The notes below the pieces were generated by a model, which was not told the DNA's origin, searched no databases, and saw only the letters and a list, made by a program, of their open reading frames with translations. Made by a program: the position numbers and the translations under genes. A stretch of DNA of 64,000 nucleotides, taken from the NCBI RefSeq assembly GCF_026340675.1, contig NZ_JAPEOX010000001.1:4774001-4838000 (forward strand), written 5' to 3'. Within the stretch, counting starts at the first letter, position 1. Each line of letters opens with the position of its first letter. Of the stretch, positions 1 through 9,508 are shown piece by piece. The DNA comes from Streptomyces sp. NBC_01264 (lineage in GTDB: Bacteria; Actinomycetota; Actinomycetes; Streptomycetales; Streptomycetaceae).

Positions 1-275
1 CCGACCGCGATATGACCCTGGAGCGAGCCGAGAGAGGTTTCGTCGAAGACTTGGGAAACGAGGCCCATGTCCTTGAAGACGAGGATCTGGGAACCGTTGC
101 TCACAGCGATACCCGCGGACTCTTGTCCACGGTGCTGCAGTGCATACAGTCCGAAGTAGGTGAGCTTGGCGACCTCTTCACCCGGAGCCCAGACACCGAA
201 GACGCCGCAAGCGTCCTGGGGGCCCTTTTCGCCGGGGAGCAGGTCGTGGTTGAGTCGTCCATCACCACGAGGCAC
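1..275 (-). CDS. purF: Amidophosphoribosyltransferase, N-terminal part (runs off window)
   Basis: First enzyme of de novo purine synthesis: transfers glutamine amide nitrogen to PRPP to give phosphoribosylamine. Only the first 91 codons lie in the window. Translation from the GTG at 275 reads MPRGDGRLNHDLLPGEKG and then contains CGVFGVW followed by LTYFGLYALQHRGQESAGI, the Ntn-type glutamine amidotransferase domain; the Cys before GVFGVW is the usual processed N-terminal nucleophile. The GTG lies 7 nt after a TACACT box with no good ribosome site, so the message may be leaderless. The product name is secure from this signature; the rest of the protein is not visible. Confidence 0.93.
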   Translation of the reverse strand, partial: MPRGDGRLNHDLLPGEKGPQDACGVFGVWAPGEEVAKLTYFGLYALQHRGQESAGIAVSNGSQILVFKDMGLVSQVFDETSLGSLQGHIAV

Positions 276-282
276 GCCCCCG

Positions 283-306
283 AGTGTAGGCGAGATCGAC
301 CACTGG
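283..306 (-). promoter_or_regulatory. Putative purF promoter (leaderless arrangement)
   Basis: On the minus strand a TACACT -10 box (283-288) is separated by 18 bp from a weak TTCGGA -35-like hexamer. The start codon of purF begins 7 nt after the -10 box, so transcription would start at or next to the GTG. Confidence 0.4.
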
Positions 307-397
307 TCCGAATTGGGGACGCCCGGGAAATGTCACAGCACGCAGGGTGACGGGACCTGTTCGGAAGCCGGTCGTCTCAATATCCGGATTGCCCTGG

Positions 398-425
398 TTG
401 ACAGTCGCCTGTCGTTTCGTACAAG
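398..425 (+). promoter_or_regulatory. Possible promoter in the purF-sulfatase gap
   Basis: The 394-bp gap 276-669 holds no convincing gene. It has a TTGACA hexamer (398-403), a 16-bp spacer and TACAAG (420-425) on the plus strand, then a pyrimidine-rich stretch around 538-575 that would form a long leader before the sulfatase start. This is inferred from hexamer match only. Confidence 0.35.
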
Positions 426-669
426 CTCCGGGCCATGCAGCCTCTCGGTGACCGCACCGTCACCCTCGTCGCGCGCCGACACGTGGACCTCGTCCGTGTC
501 GCCAGCGCCATCTGTCGCTGTTCTGCGTAGCTCGCGCGCTTTTCCTTTTCCTTTTTCTCCTTTCCCCGCCGCTTTCCGCTCGAGTCCGCTCCGCCGTGCC
601 CTGCGCCGTCCCGCGCCGCCCGGAGCCGGCCCGCGCCGGAAGGCCTGCGGGCCCTGCTCTGGAGTACCC

Positions 670-2106
670 GTGACCTCGTACGAATCCAACCTGTCCCGGC
701 GCGCCTTCGGCGGCGCGGTCGGCGCGACCGCGGCCGCCGCGGCGGTGGGGGTGGGCGTCGCCGCCCCGGCCCAGGCGGCTCCCGTGGCGGAAGCACAGCA
801 CGCGAGCCCGCAGGAGCGGGAGTTCCGGGCCGAGCGGGGACGCCGCTCCCGGCGCCCGAACTTCCTGTTCATCCTGGGGGACGACCTCGGCTGGGCCGAC
901 CTGTCCTCCTACGGCTCCCCGCACATCAAGACCCCGAACCTGGACCGGCTCGCCCGCCAGGGCGTCCGCTTCACCGACGCCTACTCGGGCTCGGCGACCT
1001 GCTCCCCGACGCGCTTCAGCCTGTACACCGGCCGCTACCCGGGCCGCGCCAAGGGCGGGCTCGCCGAGCCCATCGCCGACAAGACGGCGGGCCTGGAGCC
1101 GACCCACCCCACGCTGGCCTCGCTGCTGCGCGGCTCCGGGTACGCGACCGCGCTCATAGGCAAGTGGCACTGCGGCTCCCTGCCCGACTACAGCCCGACC
1201 AAGTCGGGCTGGGACGAGTTCTTCGGGAACTTCAGCGGAGCGCTGGAGTACTACTCCAAGCTGTCCGGCGACGGCAGTTACGACCTCTACGAGGGCGACG
1301 CCGAGTACAAGGACCTGCGCTACTACACGCGGATCCTGACCGAGCGGGCCAGCGAGTACGTCTCCCGCGACCACGGCGACAAGCCGTGGCTGCTGAACCT
1401 CAACTTCACCACCCCGCACTGGCCGTGGATCGCCGACGGGGACACCGAGGCGAGCTCCGAGGTCACCCGCCGGATCAAGGCCGGCGACCGGCGGGCCCTG
1501 TGGCACGAGGACGGCGGGTCCATCGAGAAGTACAAGCGGATGGTGGAGGACCTCGACCGCTCCATCGGCGAGGTGCTGAAGGCGCTGAAGCGCTCCGGGC
1601 AGGAGGAGGACACCCTGGTCTTCTTCTCCAGCGACAACGGCGGCGAGCGCTTCTCCCACAACTGGCCGCTCTCCGGCAACAAGGCCTCCCTCCAGGAGGG
1701 CGGCATCCGCGTCCCGAACATCGTGCGCTGGCCCGCACGGCTCGACGGCGGCCAGGTCAGCCACGTGCCGGTCTTCACCCCGGACTGGACGGCCACCCTG
1801 CTGGAACTGGCCGGCGCCCGCGCGAACCCGGCGTACCCGCTGGACGGGGTCAGCCTGGCCGGATACCTGCTGCGCGGCGAGAAGGTCGCCGAGCGCGACC
1901 TCTTCTGGCGGGTGCGCGGGGAGCGGGCGCTGCGCCGCGGCGACTGGAAGTACTACCGCGGCAAGGCGGGCCGCGACCAGCTCTTCAACCTCGCCGGGGA
2001 CATCCGCGAGCAGGCCGACAAGGCGGCGCTGGAGCCGGCCCGGCTGGCCGAACTGCGGGCGGCCTGGGAGAAGACGGACGCGGGGCTGCTGCCGTACCCG
2101 GGCTGA
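670..2106 (+). CDS. Tat-exported sulfatase (alkaline phosphatase superfamily)
   Basis: Predicted secreted arylsulfatase-type hydrolase of 478 aa. The GTG start at 670 is chosen because it gives a twin-arginine signal peptide (SRRAFGG at residues 9-15, Ala-rich core, APAQA cleavage region near 36). The sulfatase domain follows: GDDLGWADL metal-binding segment, then CSPTR with TGR downstream, the formylglycine signature, the modified Cys being residue 111. KWHCG and SSDNGG are further active-site motifs. The fourth signature position is Thr rather than the usual Ser/Ala, which is tolerated in some members. The substrate cannot be told. The frame stays open upstream to 160, but that extension lacks a signal sequence. 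Confidence 0.88.
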   Translation: MTSYESNLSRRAFGGAVGATAAAAAVGVGVAAPAQAAPVAEAQHASPQEREFRAERGRRSRRPNFLFILGDDLGWADLSSYGSPHIKTPNLDRLARQGVRFTDAYSGSATCSPTRFSLYTGRYPGRAKGGLAEPIADKTAGLEPTHPTLASLLRGSGYATALIGKWHCGSLPDYSPTKSGWDEFFGNFSGALEYYSKLSGDGSYDLYEGDAEYKDLRYYTRILTERASEYVSRDHGDKPWLLNLNFTTPHWPWIADGDTEASSEVTRRIKAGDRRALWHEDGGSIEKYKRMVEDLDRSIGEVLKALKRSGQEEDTLVFFSSDNGGERFSHNWPLSGNKASLQEGGIRVPNIVRWPARLDGGQVSHVPVFTPDWTATLLELAGARANPAYPLDGVSLAGYLLRGEKVAERDLFWRVRGERALRRGDWKYYRGKAGRDQLFNLAGDIREQADKAALEPARLAELRAAWEKTDAGLLPYPG

Positions 2107-2185
2107 TCATCCGTACCGTCACCCGTCCCCTCACCCGTCCCCGGGGGCGGTGACGTGGTCCACAGCCTGTGGAAGGCTGTGGATC

Positions 2186-2789
2186 ATGACGGACCCGATA
2201 CCTGAACCCAGTGAGTACGTACGCCGGTTGCCGATCGGCGAACAGATCCCCTTCTCCTCCGAGGGCATCCCGATGTGGGACACCTTCCCGTTCGGGGGCG
2301 AGCTGCGGGTCAGGCCGCTGGAGGAGCCCGTCCTGCCCGAGCCGCCCCGCAACGGGGAGGCCGGGCCGGAAGGGTGCGAGGGCTGCGAGCCGGCGGACTC
2401 CGACTTCCTGTGGACGGACGAGCACTGGCGGCTGAAGGGCCTGCACGGCTCGCTGCCGGCCATCCTCATGCTGATGCCGCGCGGCCATCACGATCTGCTG
2501 GACCTGCCGGCCGAGCGGGCCGCCGAGCTGGGCGGAATGGCGCAGCGGATCGAGCGGGCCATCCGCAGGCTCGGAGGGATCGGCCGCGTGCACGTCAGCA
2601 AGGTCGGCGACGGCGGCCCACCTGCACCTCTTCCTGATGGCCCGCCCCCAGGGGATGCTGCAGCTGCGCGGCTCCTGCCTGCCGCTGTGGGACGACGTGC
2701 TGCCGAGGCTCCCCGACGAGGTGTGGGCCGAGTCCGCGCGTCGGATCGCCGCGGCGATGGCGAAGGACGGCGGGACCGCGCACGTCTGA
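2186..2789 (+). pseudogene. HIT-like protein gene interrupted by a frameshift
   Basis: Reading from ATG 2186 (GGAAGG upstream) gives a plausible protein with CEGCEP and GHHDLLDLPAERAAELGGM and VHVSKVGDGG. At 2612-2617 the frame breaks. The continuation AHLHLFLMARPQGM, LRGSCLPLWDDVLP and the natural C terminus ending TAHV lie in another frame from 2616 to TGA 2787. Two bases missing in a GGCG run (or one extra) explains it. The HLHLF segment resembles a degenerate histidine-triad motif, as in HIT-like actinobacterial proteins. The uninterrupted product would be about 200 aa. Real mutation or sequencing error cannot be told apart here. Confidence 0.7.
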
Positions 2790-2813
2790 GGCCGGGGCCC
2801 TCGACGGCCGGGA

Positions 2814-3644
2814 TCACTCGACGGCCGAGGCGGCCTTCGCGGTGAGGCCGGTGCCCGGGCCGGTCGCGGTGAGGGTGAGGGTGTCGCCCTGGATCTTCCA
2901 GACGAGCGGGCTGCCGCCGAACAGCTCGGTGAGGGCCCGCTCGACCTCTCCGGAGGCGCCCTCGCAGGCCATCCGGGTGCTGGTGAGGGGGCCGACGGTG
3001 ATGCGGTTCCCCTCGACGGCGGCCGACGCGTTGAAGCGGTTGCAGCCGAGGTTGCCGCTGATGTTCCCGTCCGCGGCCACGGTGAAGCGGGCCCGGCCCT
3101 CGGCGCCGGCCGGGACCGAGGAGGCGCTCTCGCCCTTGACGAGGGAGTCGACGGTCCACTGCGTGGCGACGAGCGGGGCGTTGGGGGCCGGGGGCTTCGA
3201 GTTCAGGGCGATCGTGTTCCCGTCCGGGGCCTTCAAGGTGATCGTCTCCCCGCTCCGTTCCACGGTGAGCTCGCCGCGGAACAGCTTGCGGTAGGCCGTC
3301 TCGAACGGCAGGTCGGCGCAGGCCAGCTCGGTCGTCGCGCCCGGGGTCACGGTCATGGTGGACGGCGAGTCGAAGACCACCGCGGAGGTGAAGCCGTTGC
3401 AGCCGTAGTTGCCGGTGGCCACGGCCTCGTCGCCCTTGCCGCGCTCCACGCTCAGCCGGGCGGCGGAGGCGGGGGCCGGCAGCTTCTTTCCGTCGACGGT
3501 CAGGCTCTCGACCGACCAGGAGCCGGAGAACACGACGAGGGGGCGCGTCCCCTGCGCGCCACCGCCGTCACCACAGGCGGTGGCGGTGGCGGACAGCGCG
3601 AGTACGGCGACCAGGGCGGCGGGGAGGAGCGGCAGCGTACGCAT
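2814..3644 (-). CDS. Lipoprotein with two META (HslJ-like) domains
   Basis: 276-aa putative lipoprotein: hydrophobic leader followed by ATAC with the lipidated Cys at about residue 24. Two similar halves each carry the META/HslJ pattern: residues around WSVESLTVDGKKLP ... GNYGCNGF ... CADLPFE and WTVDSLVKG ... GNLGCNRFNAS ... MACEGASGEVERAL. META domains are common in exported proteins of heat-shock or motility context, but no catalytic role is established. It is followed at lower coordinates by the convergent HIT-like pseudogene. Start ATG 3644 gives the signal peptide; no strong ribosome site is seen. Confidence 0.8.
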   Translation of the reverse strand: MRTLPLLPAALVAVLALSATATACGDGGGAQGTRPLVVFSGSWSVESLTVDGKKLPAPASAARLSVERGKGDEAVATGNYGCNGFTSAVVFDSPSTMTVTPGATTELACADLPFETAYRKLFRGELTVERSGETITLKAPDGNTIALNSKPPAPNAPLVATQWTVDSLVKGESASSVPAGAEGRARFTVAADGNISGNLGCNRFNASAAVEGNRITVGPLTSTRMACEGASGEVERALTELFGGSPLVWKIQGDTLTLTATGPGTGLTAKAASAVE

Positions 3645-3682
3645 GCCGGTGGGACGCGGCCGGCCGCGAACCGGTTCCCGGA

Positions 3683-4474
3683 TCAGCCCATCAGGGGGAG
3701 CAGCCCCGAGAGGTCGGCGCGCTCGCCGCTGGCCCTGACCTGGGCCCCGTCCAGCGCCTCGGCCCAGCTCGTACGGCCGGTGGCGAGCCGGATCCAGGTC
3801 AGCGGGTCGGTCTCCACCACGTTCGGCGGGGTGCCGCGGGAGTGCCGGGGCCCCTCGACGCACTGCACCACCGCGAACGGCGGGACCCGGAACTCCACCG
3901 CCCCGCCCGGTGCCTTCAGCGCGAGGGCGTCGGAGAGCAGCCGGGTGCATGCGGCCAGGGCCTGGCGGTCCACGGGGATGTCCAGTCCGGTGGCGCGGCG
4001 CAGGTCGTCGGTGTGGACGACGAGCTCGACGGTGCGGGTGACCAGGAAGTCGGCGAGGGTCATCGCCCCGATCCACAGGTCCAGTACGCGGCTGCCCGGA
4101 TTCGCGTCGAGCGCCTCGGCCAGGCGGATGCCGGCCCGGTCGTGGAGCTCGACGAGCGGGGCGCCCTCCAGCGTCTCCTTGGCCGCTTCCGCGATCTTCC
4201 CCGCGAGCGAGGCCGTCGCGAACGGCCACTCGGCGGCGGACAGTTCGGGGACGGCGGCGGGCGGCCGGGTGAGGGCGCCGGCCAGCGAGTCGGCGATCCA
4301 GGCGATGTGCGCGGCCAGTTCGGCGACGGACCAGTGCCCGACCCCGCTGGGCCGGGCGAGCTGATCGGCGTCCAACTCCCGTACTGCGTCGCGTACATGA
4401 CCGAACTGCGCGAGGACGGCCGTGCGGATCTTGGCCTGGTCGTACGTACGCGGCTTCTTCTTGGCGGGCGGCAT
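3683..4474 (-). CDS. MDMPI/TIGR03083-family (mycothiol-dependent isomerase fold) protein
   Basis: 263 aa, with the DinB-like helical-bundle pattern of the maleylpyruvate isomerase family: GVGHWSVAELAAHIAWIADSLAGAL near residues 45-68 and a second helix DFLVTRTVELVVHTDDLRRATG, whose His residues are typical metal ligands. The C-terminal part (WIRLATGRTSWAEALDGAQVRASGERADLSGLLPL) is like the sterol-carrier-type tail of these proteins. Members use or are predicted to use mycothiol or act in detoxification; substrate unknown. It lies in the same orientation as the lipoprotein gene, 38 bp upstream. Confidence 0.78.
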   Translation of the reverse strand: MPPAKKKPRTYDQAKIRTAVLAQFGHVRDAVRELDADQLARPSGVGHWSVAELAAHIAWIADSLAGALTRPPAAVPELSAAEWPFATASLAGKIAEAAKETLEGAPLVELHDRAGIRLAEALDANPGSRVLDLWIGAMTLADFLVTRTVELVVHTDDLRRATGLDIPVDRQALAACTRLLSDALALKAPGGAVEFRVPPFAVVQCVEGPRHSRGTPPNVVETDPLTWIRLATGRTSWAEALDGAQVRASGERADLSGLLPLMG

Positions 4475-4550
4475 GGGCCGACCCTACGCGGCCCTGGCCG
4501 GGGGCGGGCCGCCACGTGGCCGACACCGGGCCGGGCCGCGCCGCATGCCG

Positions 4551-5096
4551 TCAGATCTTCGGGGCCTCCGGCAGGCTGGTCTCGCAGCCCGCTCTCGCCG
4601 CCGCCCGCAGGGCCGCCTCGCGGGTCAGCTCGGGCAGGAACCCCGGCTTGCCCCGGGTGGCGGCGTCGGTCTCGATCCTGGCGGTCACCTGGAAGGAGAG
4701 CACTCCGGCGGACCGTGCCGGGCCGGCGCACCGCGCGATGACCGTGACGCTGCGGGCGTCCCACTCGAACCGGCTCGCACCGGGTTCCGCGTCCTTGGAG
4801 GCCGTCACGACGAGGGACAGGTACTCCTGCGGGCGCTCCTGGCCCTCGAAGGTCACCTCACGCCACAGCGAGCACTGGTTCTTTCCCGGGGTACTGGCTG
4901 TGATCCTGCGCCCGAGCCCTCCGGCCCGCATCACCGCATCGGGGTCGACCAGTCCCTGACAGGCCTCGGCGATCTCCGCCCGGCTCCGCGCGGGGGCCCC
5001 GTACCAGTCGTAGACGTACCAGCCACCCAGCCCCACGGCCACCAGCACCACCGGCAGCGCCACCCCGGGAAGCCATCGGCCCCGACTCCGCGCCAT
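4551..5096 (-). CDS. Membrane-anchored hypothetical protein
   Basis: 181 aa with a single N-terminal transmembrane segment (residues about 9-30, VALPVVLVAVGLGGWYVYDW) and an external domain of about 150 aa containing four Cys, which could form disulfides. I do not recognise the family. ATG 5096 is preceded by GGGGAAGGGGA, a good ribosome site. It sits downstream of purL in the same direction but beyond a strong hairpin terminator, so it is probably a separate unit. Confidence 0.7.
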   Translation of the reverse strand: MARSRGRWLPGVALPVVLVAVGLGGWYVYDWYGAPARSRAEIAEACQGLVDPDAVMRAGGLGRRITASTPGKNQCSLWREVTFEGQERPQEYLSLVVTASKDAEPGASRFEWDARSVTVIARCAGPARSAGVLSFQVTARIETDAATRGKPGFLPELTREAALRAAARAGCETSLPEAPKI

Positions 5097-5160
5097 CTGC
5101 GTCCCCTTCCCCGCGGACCCCGCCACCGCCGTCGGCGCGGGCTCCTTGCCGGAACGGACG

Positions 5161-5193
5161 AGCCCCCGCCCGGAACGGTTCCGGACGGGGGCT
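5161..5193 (-). terminator. Terminator downstream of purL
   Basis: Long inverted repeat (AGCCCCCG with CGGGGGCT, CCGGAAC with GTTCCGG, one mismatch between) 25 bp beyond the purL stop. There is little U-run, as is usual in Streptomyces. Confidence 0.7.
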
Positions 5194-5217
5194 GCGCGGT
5201 TCGTACGGACCGGCCGC

Positions 5218-7463
<2,246 letters not shown>

Positions 7464-7467
<4 letters not shown>

Positions 7468-8144
7468 GCGCTGACCAGCTTCTTCAGGACCGAGGTGAAG
7501 AACGGGAGGCCGTCGGTGCGGCCCGTCCCGATCAGCGGCTCGACCGCGTGCTCGGGGTGCGGCATGAGGCCGACGACGTTGCCCGCGGCGTTGGTGATGC
7601 CAGCGATGTCGCGCAGCGAGCCGTTCGGGTTGACGTCCATGTAGCGGAAGGCCACTCGGCCTTCGGCCTCCAGTTCGTCCAGCACCCGCTCGTCGGCCAC
7701 GTAGCGGCCGTCCATGTTCTTGAGCGGTACGGAGATCTCCTCGCCGGCGGTGTAGTCGCCGGTCCAGGCGGTCTCCGTGTTCTCCACGCGCAGCTTCTGG
7801 TCGCGGCAGATGAAGTGCAGGTGGTTGTTGCGGAGCATCGCCCCCGGCAGCAGGTGGGCCTCGGTGAGGATCTGGAAGCCGTTGCAGATGCCGAGGACGG
7901 GCATGCCGCCCTTGGCCTGCTCGATGATGCTCTCCATCACCGGCGAGAAGCGGGAGATGGCTCCGGCGCGCAGGTAGTCCCCGTAGGAGAAGCCGCCCGC
8001 GAGGACGACCGCGTCGACCTGGTGCAGGTCCTTGTCGCGGTGCCAGAGCGATACGGGCTCGGCTCCCGCGAGGCGCACGGCGCGCAGCGAGTCACGGTCG
8101 TCGAGCGTTCCGGGGAACGTGACGACTCCGATGCGAGTGGTCAC
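7464..8144 (-). CDS. purQ: Phosphoribosylformylglycinamidine synthase subunit PurQ (glutaminase)
   Basis: 226-aa class I glutamine amidotransferase that supplies ammonia to PurL. The nucleophile elbow GICNGFQ places the catalytic Cys at residue 87; [12 protein letters not shown] and MPHPEHAVE carry the oxyanion and His/Glu parts of the site. GTG start 2 nt after the purS stop; the stop overlaps purL by 4 nt. Confidence 0.97.
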
Positions 8145-8146
8145 CG

Positions 8147-8392
8147 TCAGGCCTCGACCTTCACGGTGAAGTCTTCGATGACGGTGTTGGCGAGGAAGGT
8201 TTCGGCCATCTTGTGGATGCGGTCGAGGGCGGCCTGGTCGACCGGTCCCTCCACCTCCAGTTCGAAGCGCTTCCCCTGACGGACGTCGGCGATCCCTTCG
8301 AAGCCCAGGCGCGGCAGTGCACGCTGCACCGCCTGGCCCTGGGGGTCGAGGATCTCCGGCTTGAGCATGACGTCGACTACGACGCGTGCCAC
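8147..8392 (-). CDS. purS: Phosphoribosylformylglycinamidine synthase subunit PurS
   Basis: 81-aa PurS, the small bridging subunit of the PurLQS complex. The sequence [20 protein letters not shown] and [12 protein letters not shown] is typical. GTG 8392 is chosen over GTG 8398 because GGGAG lies 5 nt before it. First gene of purS-purQ-purL. Confidence 0.95.
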   Translation of the reverse strand: MARVVVDVMLKPEILDPQGQAVQRALPRLGFEGIADVRQGKRFELEVEGPVDQAALDRIHKMAETFLANTVIEDFTVKVEA

Positions 8393-8753
8393 TGGCACTC
8401 CCGATGAGGTGGTTGGTGCGAAGGCGGTTCCCTCAGCGTACCTGGAGGAAATTTCTACGCGGGTAGATATCTCTCTTGTATGATCCTCCACGCCGTTTCG
8501 GCTTCACCAACGCTTCGCAAAATCCACCGGAAAACCACGTACCCGGGATTGCGGCGAGACACGCGGAGATAATTAACTGGGCTTCGCAATGCAATGAGAA
8601 TCGGGGTACAAAGGAATCCTCCGGCGCGCCGGTATTTTCCGGTGCACGGCGATGCCAGAAAGATGCATTCCTCCGATACATCCACACAGGCGACATCACC
8701 GCTCCGTCCGCGCACATCAGCGGGAGCGGCGTCGCGCGAAGGGACCGATATCC
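8393..8753. other. AT-rich divergent intergenic region between purS and lsr2
   Basis: 361 bp without a gene. The section about 8430-8700 is visibly far richer in A/T than its surroundings (for example AAATTTCTACG, AGATAATTAAC, GGTATTTTCC). It must contain the purS and lsr2 promoters, but I cannot assign hexamers with confidence. A palindromic AGATATCT lies near 8466. AT-rich DNA is the preferred target of Lsr2, so autoregulation is plausible. Confidence 0.6.
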
Positions 8754-9071
8754 GTGGCGCAGCGCGTAGTAGTCACGATCTCCGACGACATCGATGGCGG
8801 AGATGCATCGGAAACGGTCGTCTTCGGGCTGGACGGTAAGTCGTACGAGATCGACCTCAATGTGGCCAACGCAAAGAAACTGCGGAAGAGCCTCGCCCCC
8901 TTCGTGGCCGCCGGCCGCCGGCAGGCCCGCTCCGGCAAGACCTTCAAGCACACCTCCATCGCCCCCGACCCCGCGGTCGTCCGGGCCTGGGCCCGCTCCA
9001 ACCAGCTCGACGTCCCCCCGCGCGGGCGGATCCCCAAGAAGGTCTACGAGGAGTACAACGCGGCTCACTGA
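8754..9071 (+). CDS. lsr2: Nucleoid-associated protein Lsr2
   Basis: 105 aa. The N-terminal dimerisation domain reads AQRVVVTISDDIDGGDASETV, and the C-terminal DNA-binding domain contains VRAWARSNQLDVPPRGRIPK, where RGR (residues 90-92) is the AT-hook-like minor-groove motif. Lsr2 is the actinobacterial H-NS-like silencer of AT-rich and horizontally acquired genes. GTG 8754 has AAGGGA 8 nt upstream. The long AT-rich leader suggests self-binding. Confidence 0.96.
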   Translation: MAQRVVVTISDDIDGGDASETVVFGLDGKSYEIDLNVANAKKLRKSLAPFVAAGRRQARSGKTFKHTSIAPDPAVVRAWARSNQLDVPPRGRIPKKVYEEYNAAH

Positions 9072-9157
9072 GAGCCGATTTGCCATCCACCCCTACCGGT
9101 CCGCTAAGGTGTGGATCACGCCAAGGGGCGAGGCCGCAGGTCAGACCCCGAAGTCGT

Positions 9158-9229
9158 GCGGGTGTAGTTCAGTAGCAGAACATCCTCCTTCCAGGGGGAA
9201 GGCGCAGTGTGCGATCCCTGTCACCCGCT
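9158..9229 (+). tRNA. tRNA-Gly(UCC), aberrant D- and T-loops
   Basis: Acceptor GCGGGTG pairs with CACCCGC; D stem GTTC/GAAC; anticodon arm TCCTC-CTTCCAG-GGGGA gives anticodon TCC (Gly, GGA). Two hallmark tertiary elements are missing. The D-loop AGTAGCA has A where G18 should be, and the T-arm has GTGCGA in place of GTTCGA (G55 for T55). Its T-stem pairs poorly (only about four pairs, GCAG with CTGT). The neighbouring tRNA-Gly(GCC) is fully canonical. See findings for a possible non-translational role. Confidence 0.85.
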
Positions 9230-9308
9230 CTGCTCGCTTTACCGACCACGGTTGTGGATCAGGTAGAGTGATGCACGCATCGCACGGCATTTTTGTCGTG
9301 GGAAGCAT

Positions 9309-9381
<73 letters not shown>

Positions 9382-9390
9382 CAGCGTATG

Positions 9391-9419
9391 AAGGCCCCGG
9401 TCATTGACCGGGGCCTTTG
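9391..9419 (+). terminator. Terminator after tRNA-Gly(GCC)
   Basis: Inverted repeat AAGGCCCCGGTCA / TGACCGGGGCCTT with a tight loop, followed by TTTG. Confidence 0.85.
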
Positions 9420-9457
9420 TCGTATGTCCGGTCGCGGCTATTCGCCGGGTCCGAGAT

Positions 9458-9475
9458 CCATGACAGGTGTCATGG
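9458..9475. promoter_or_regulatory. Palindromic operator candidate upstream of the sensor kinase
   Basis: CCATGACAGGTGTCATGG: 8-bp arms around a central GG, 33 bp before the kinase start. Its position suits an autoregulatory site for the NarL-type response regulator, whose family binds short dyads. No footprint evidence exists here. Confidence 0.5.
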
Positions 9476-9508
9476 CCACCCCGGCCCGGAGCCCGCGAGA
9501 CTGGGGCC

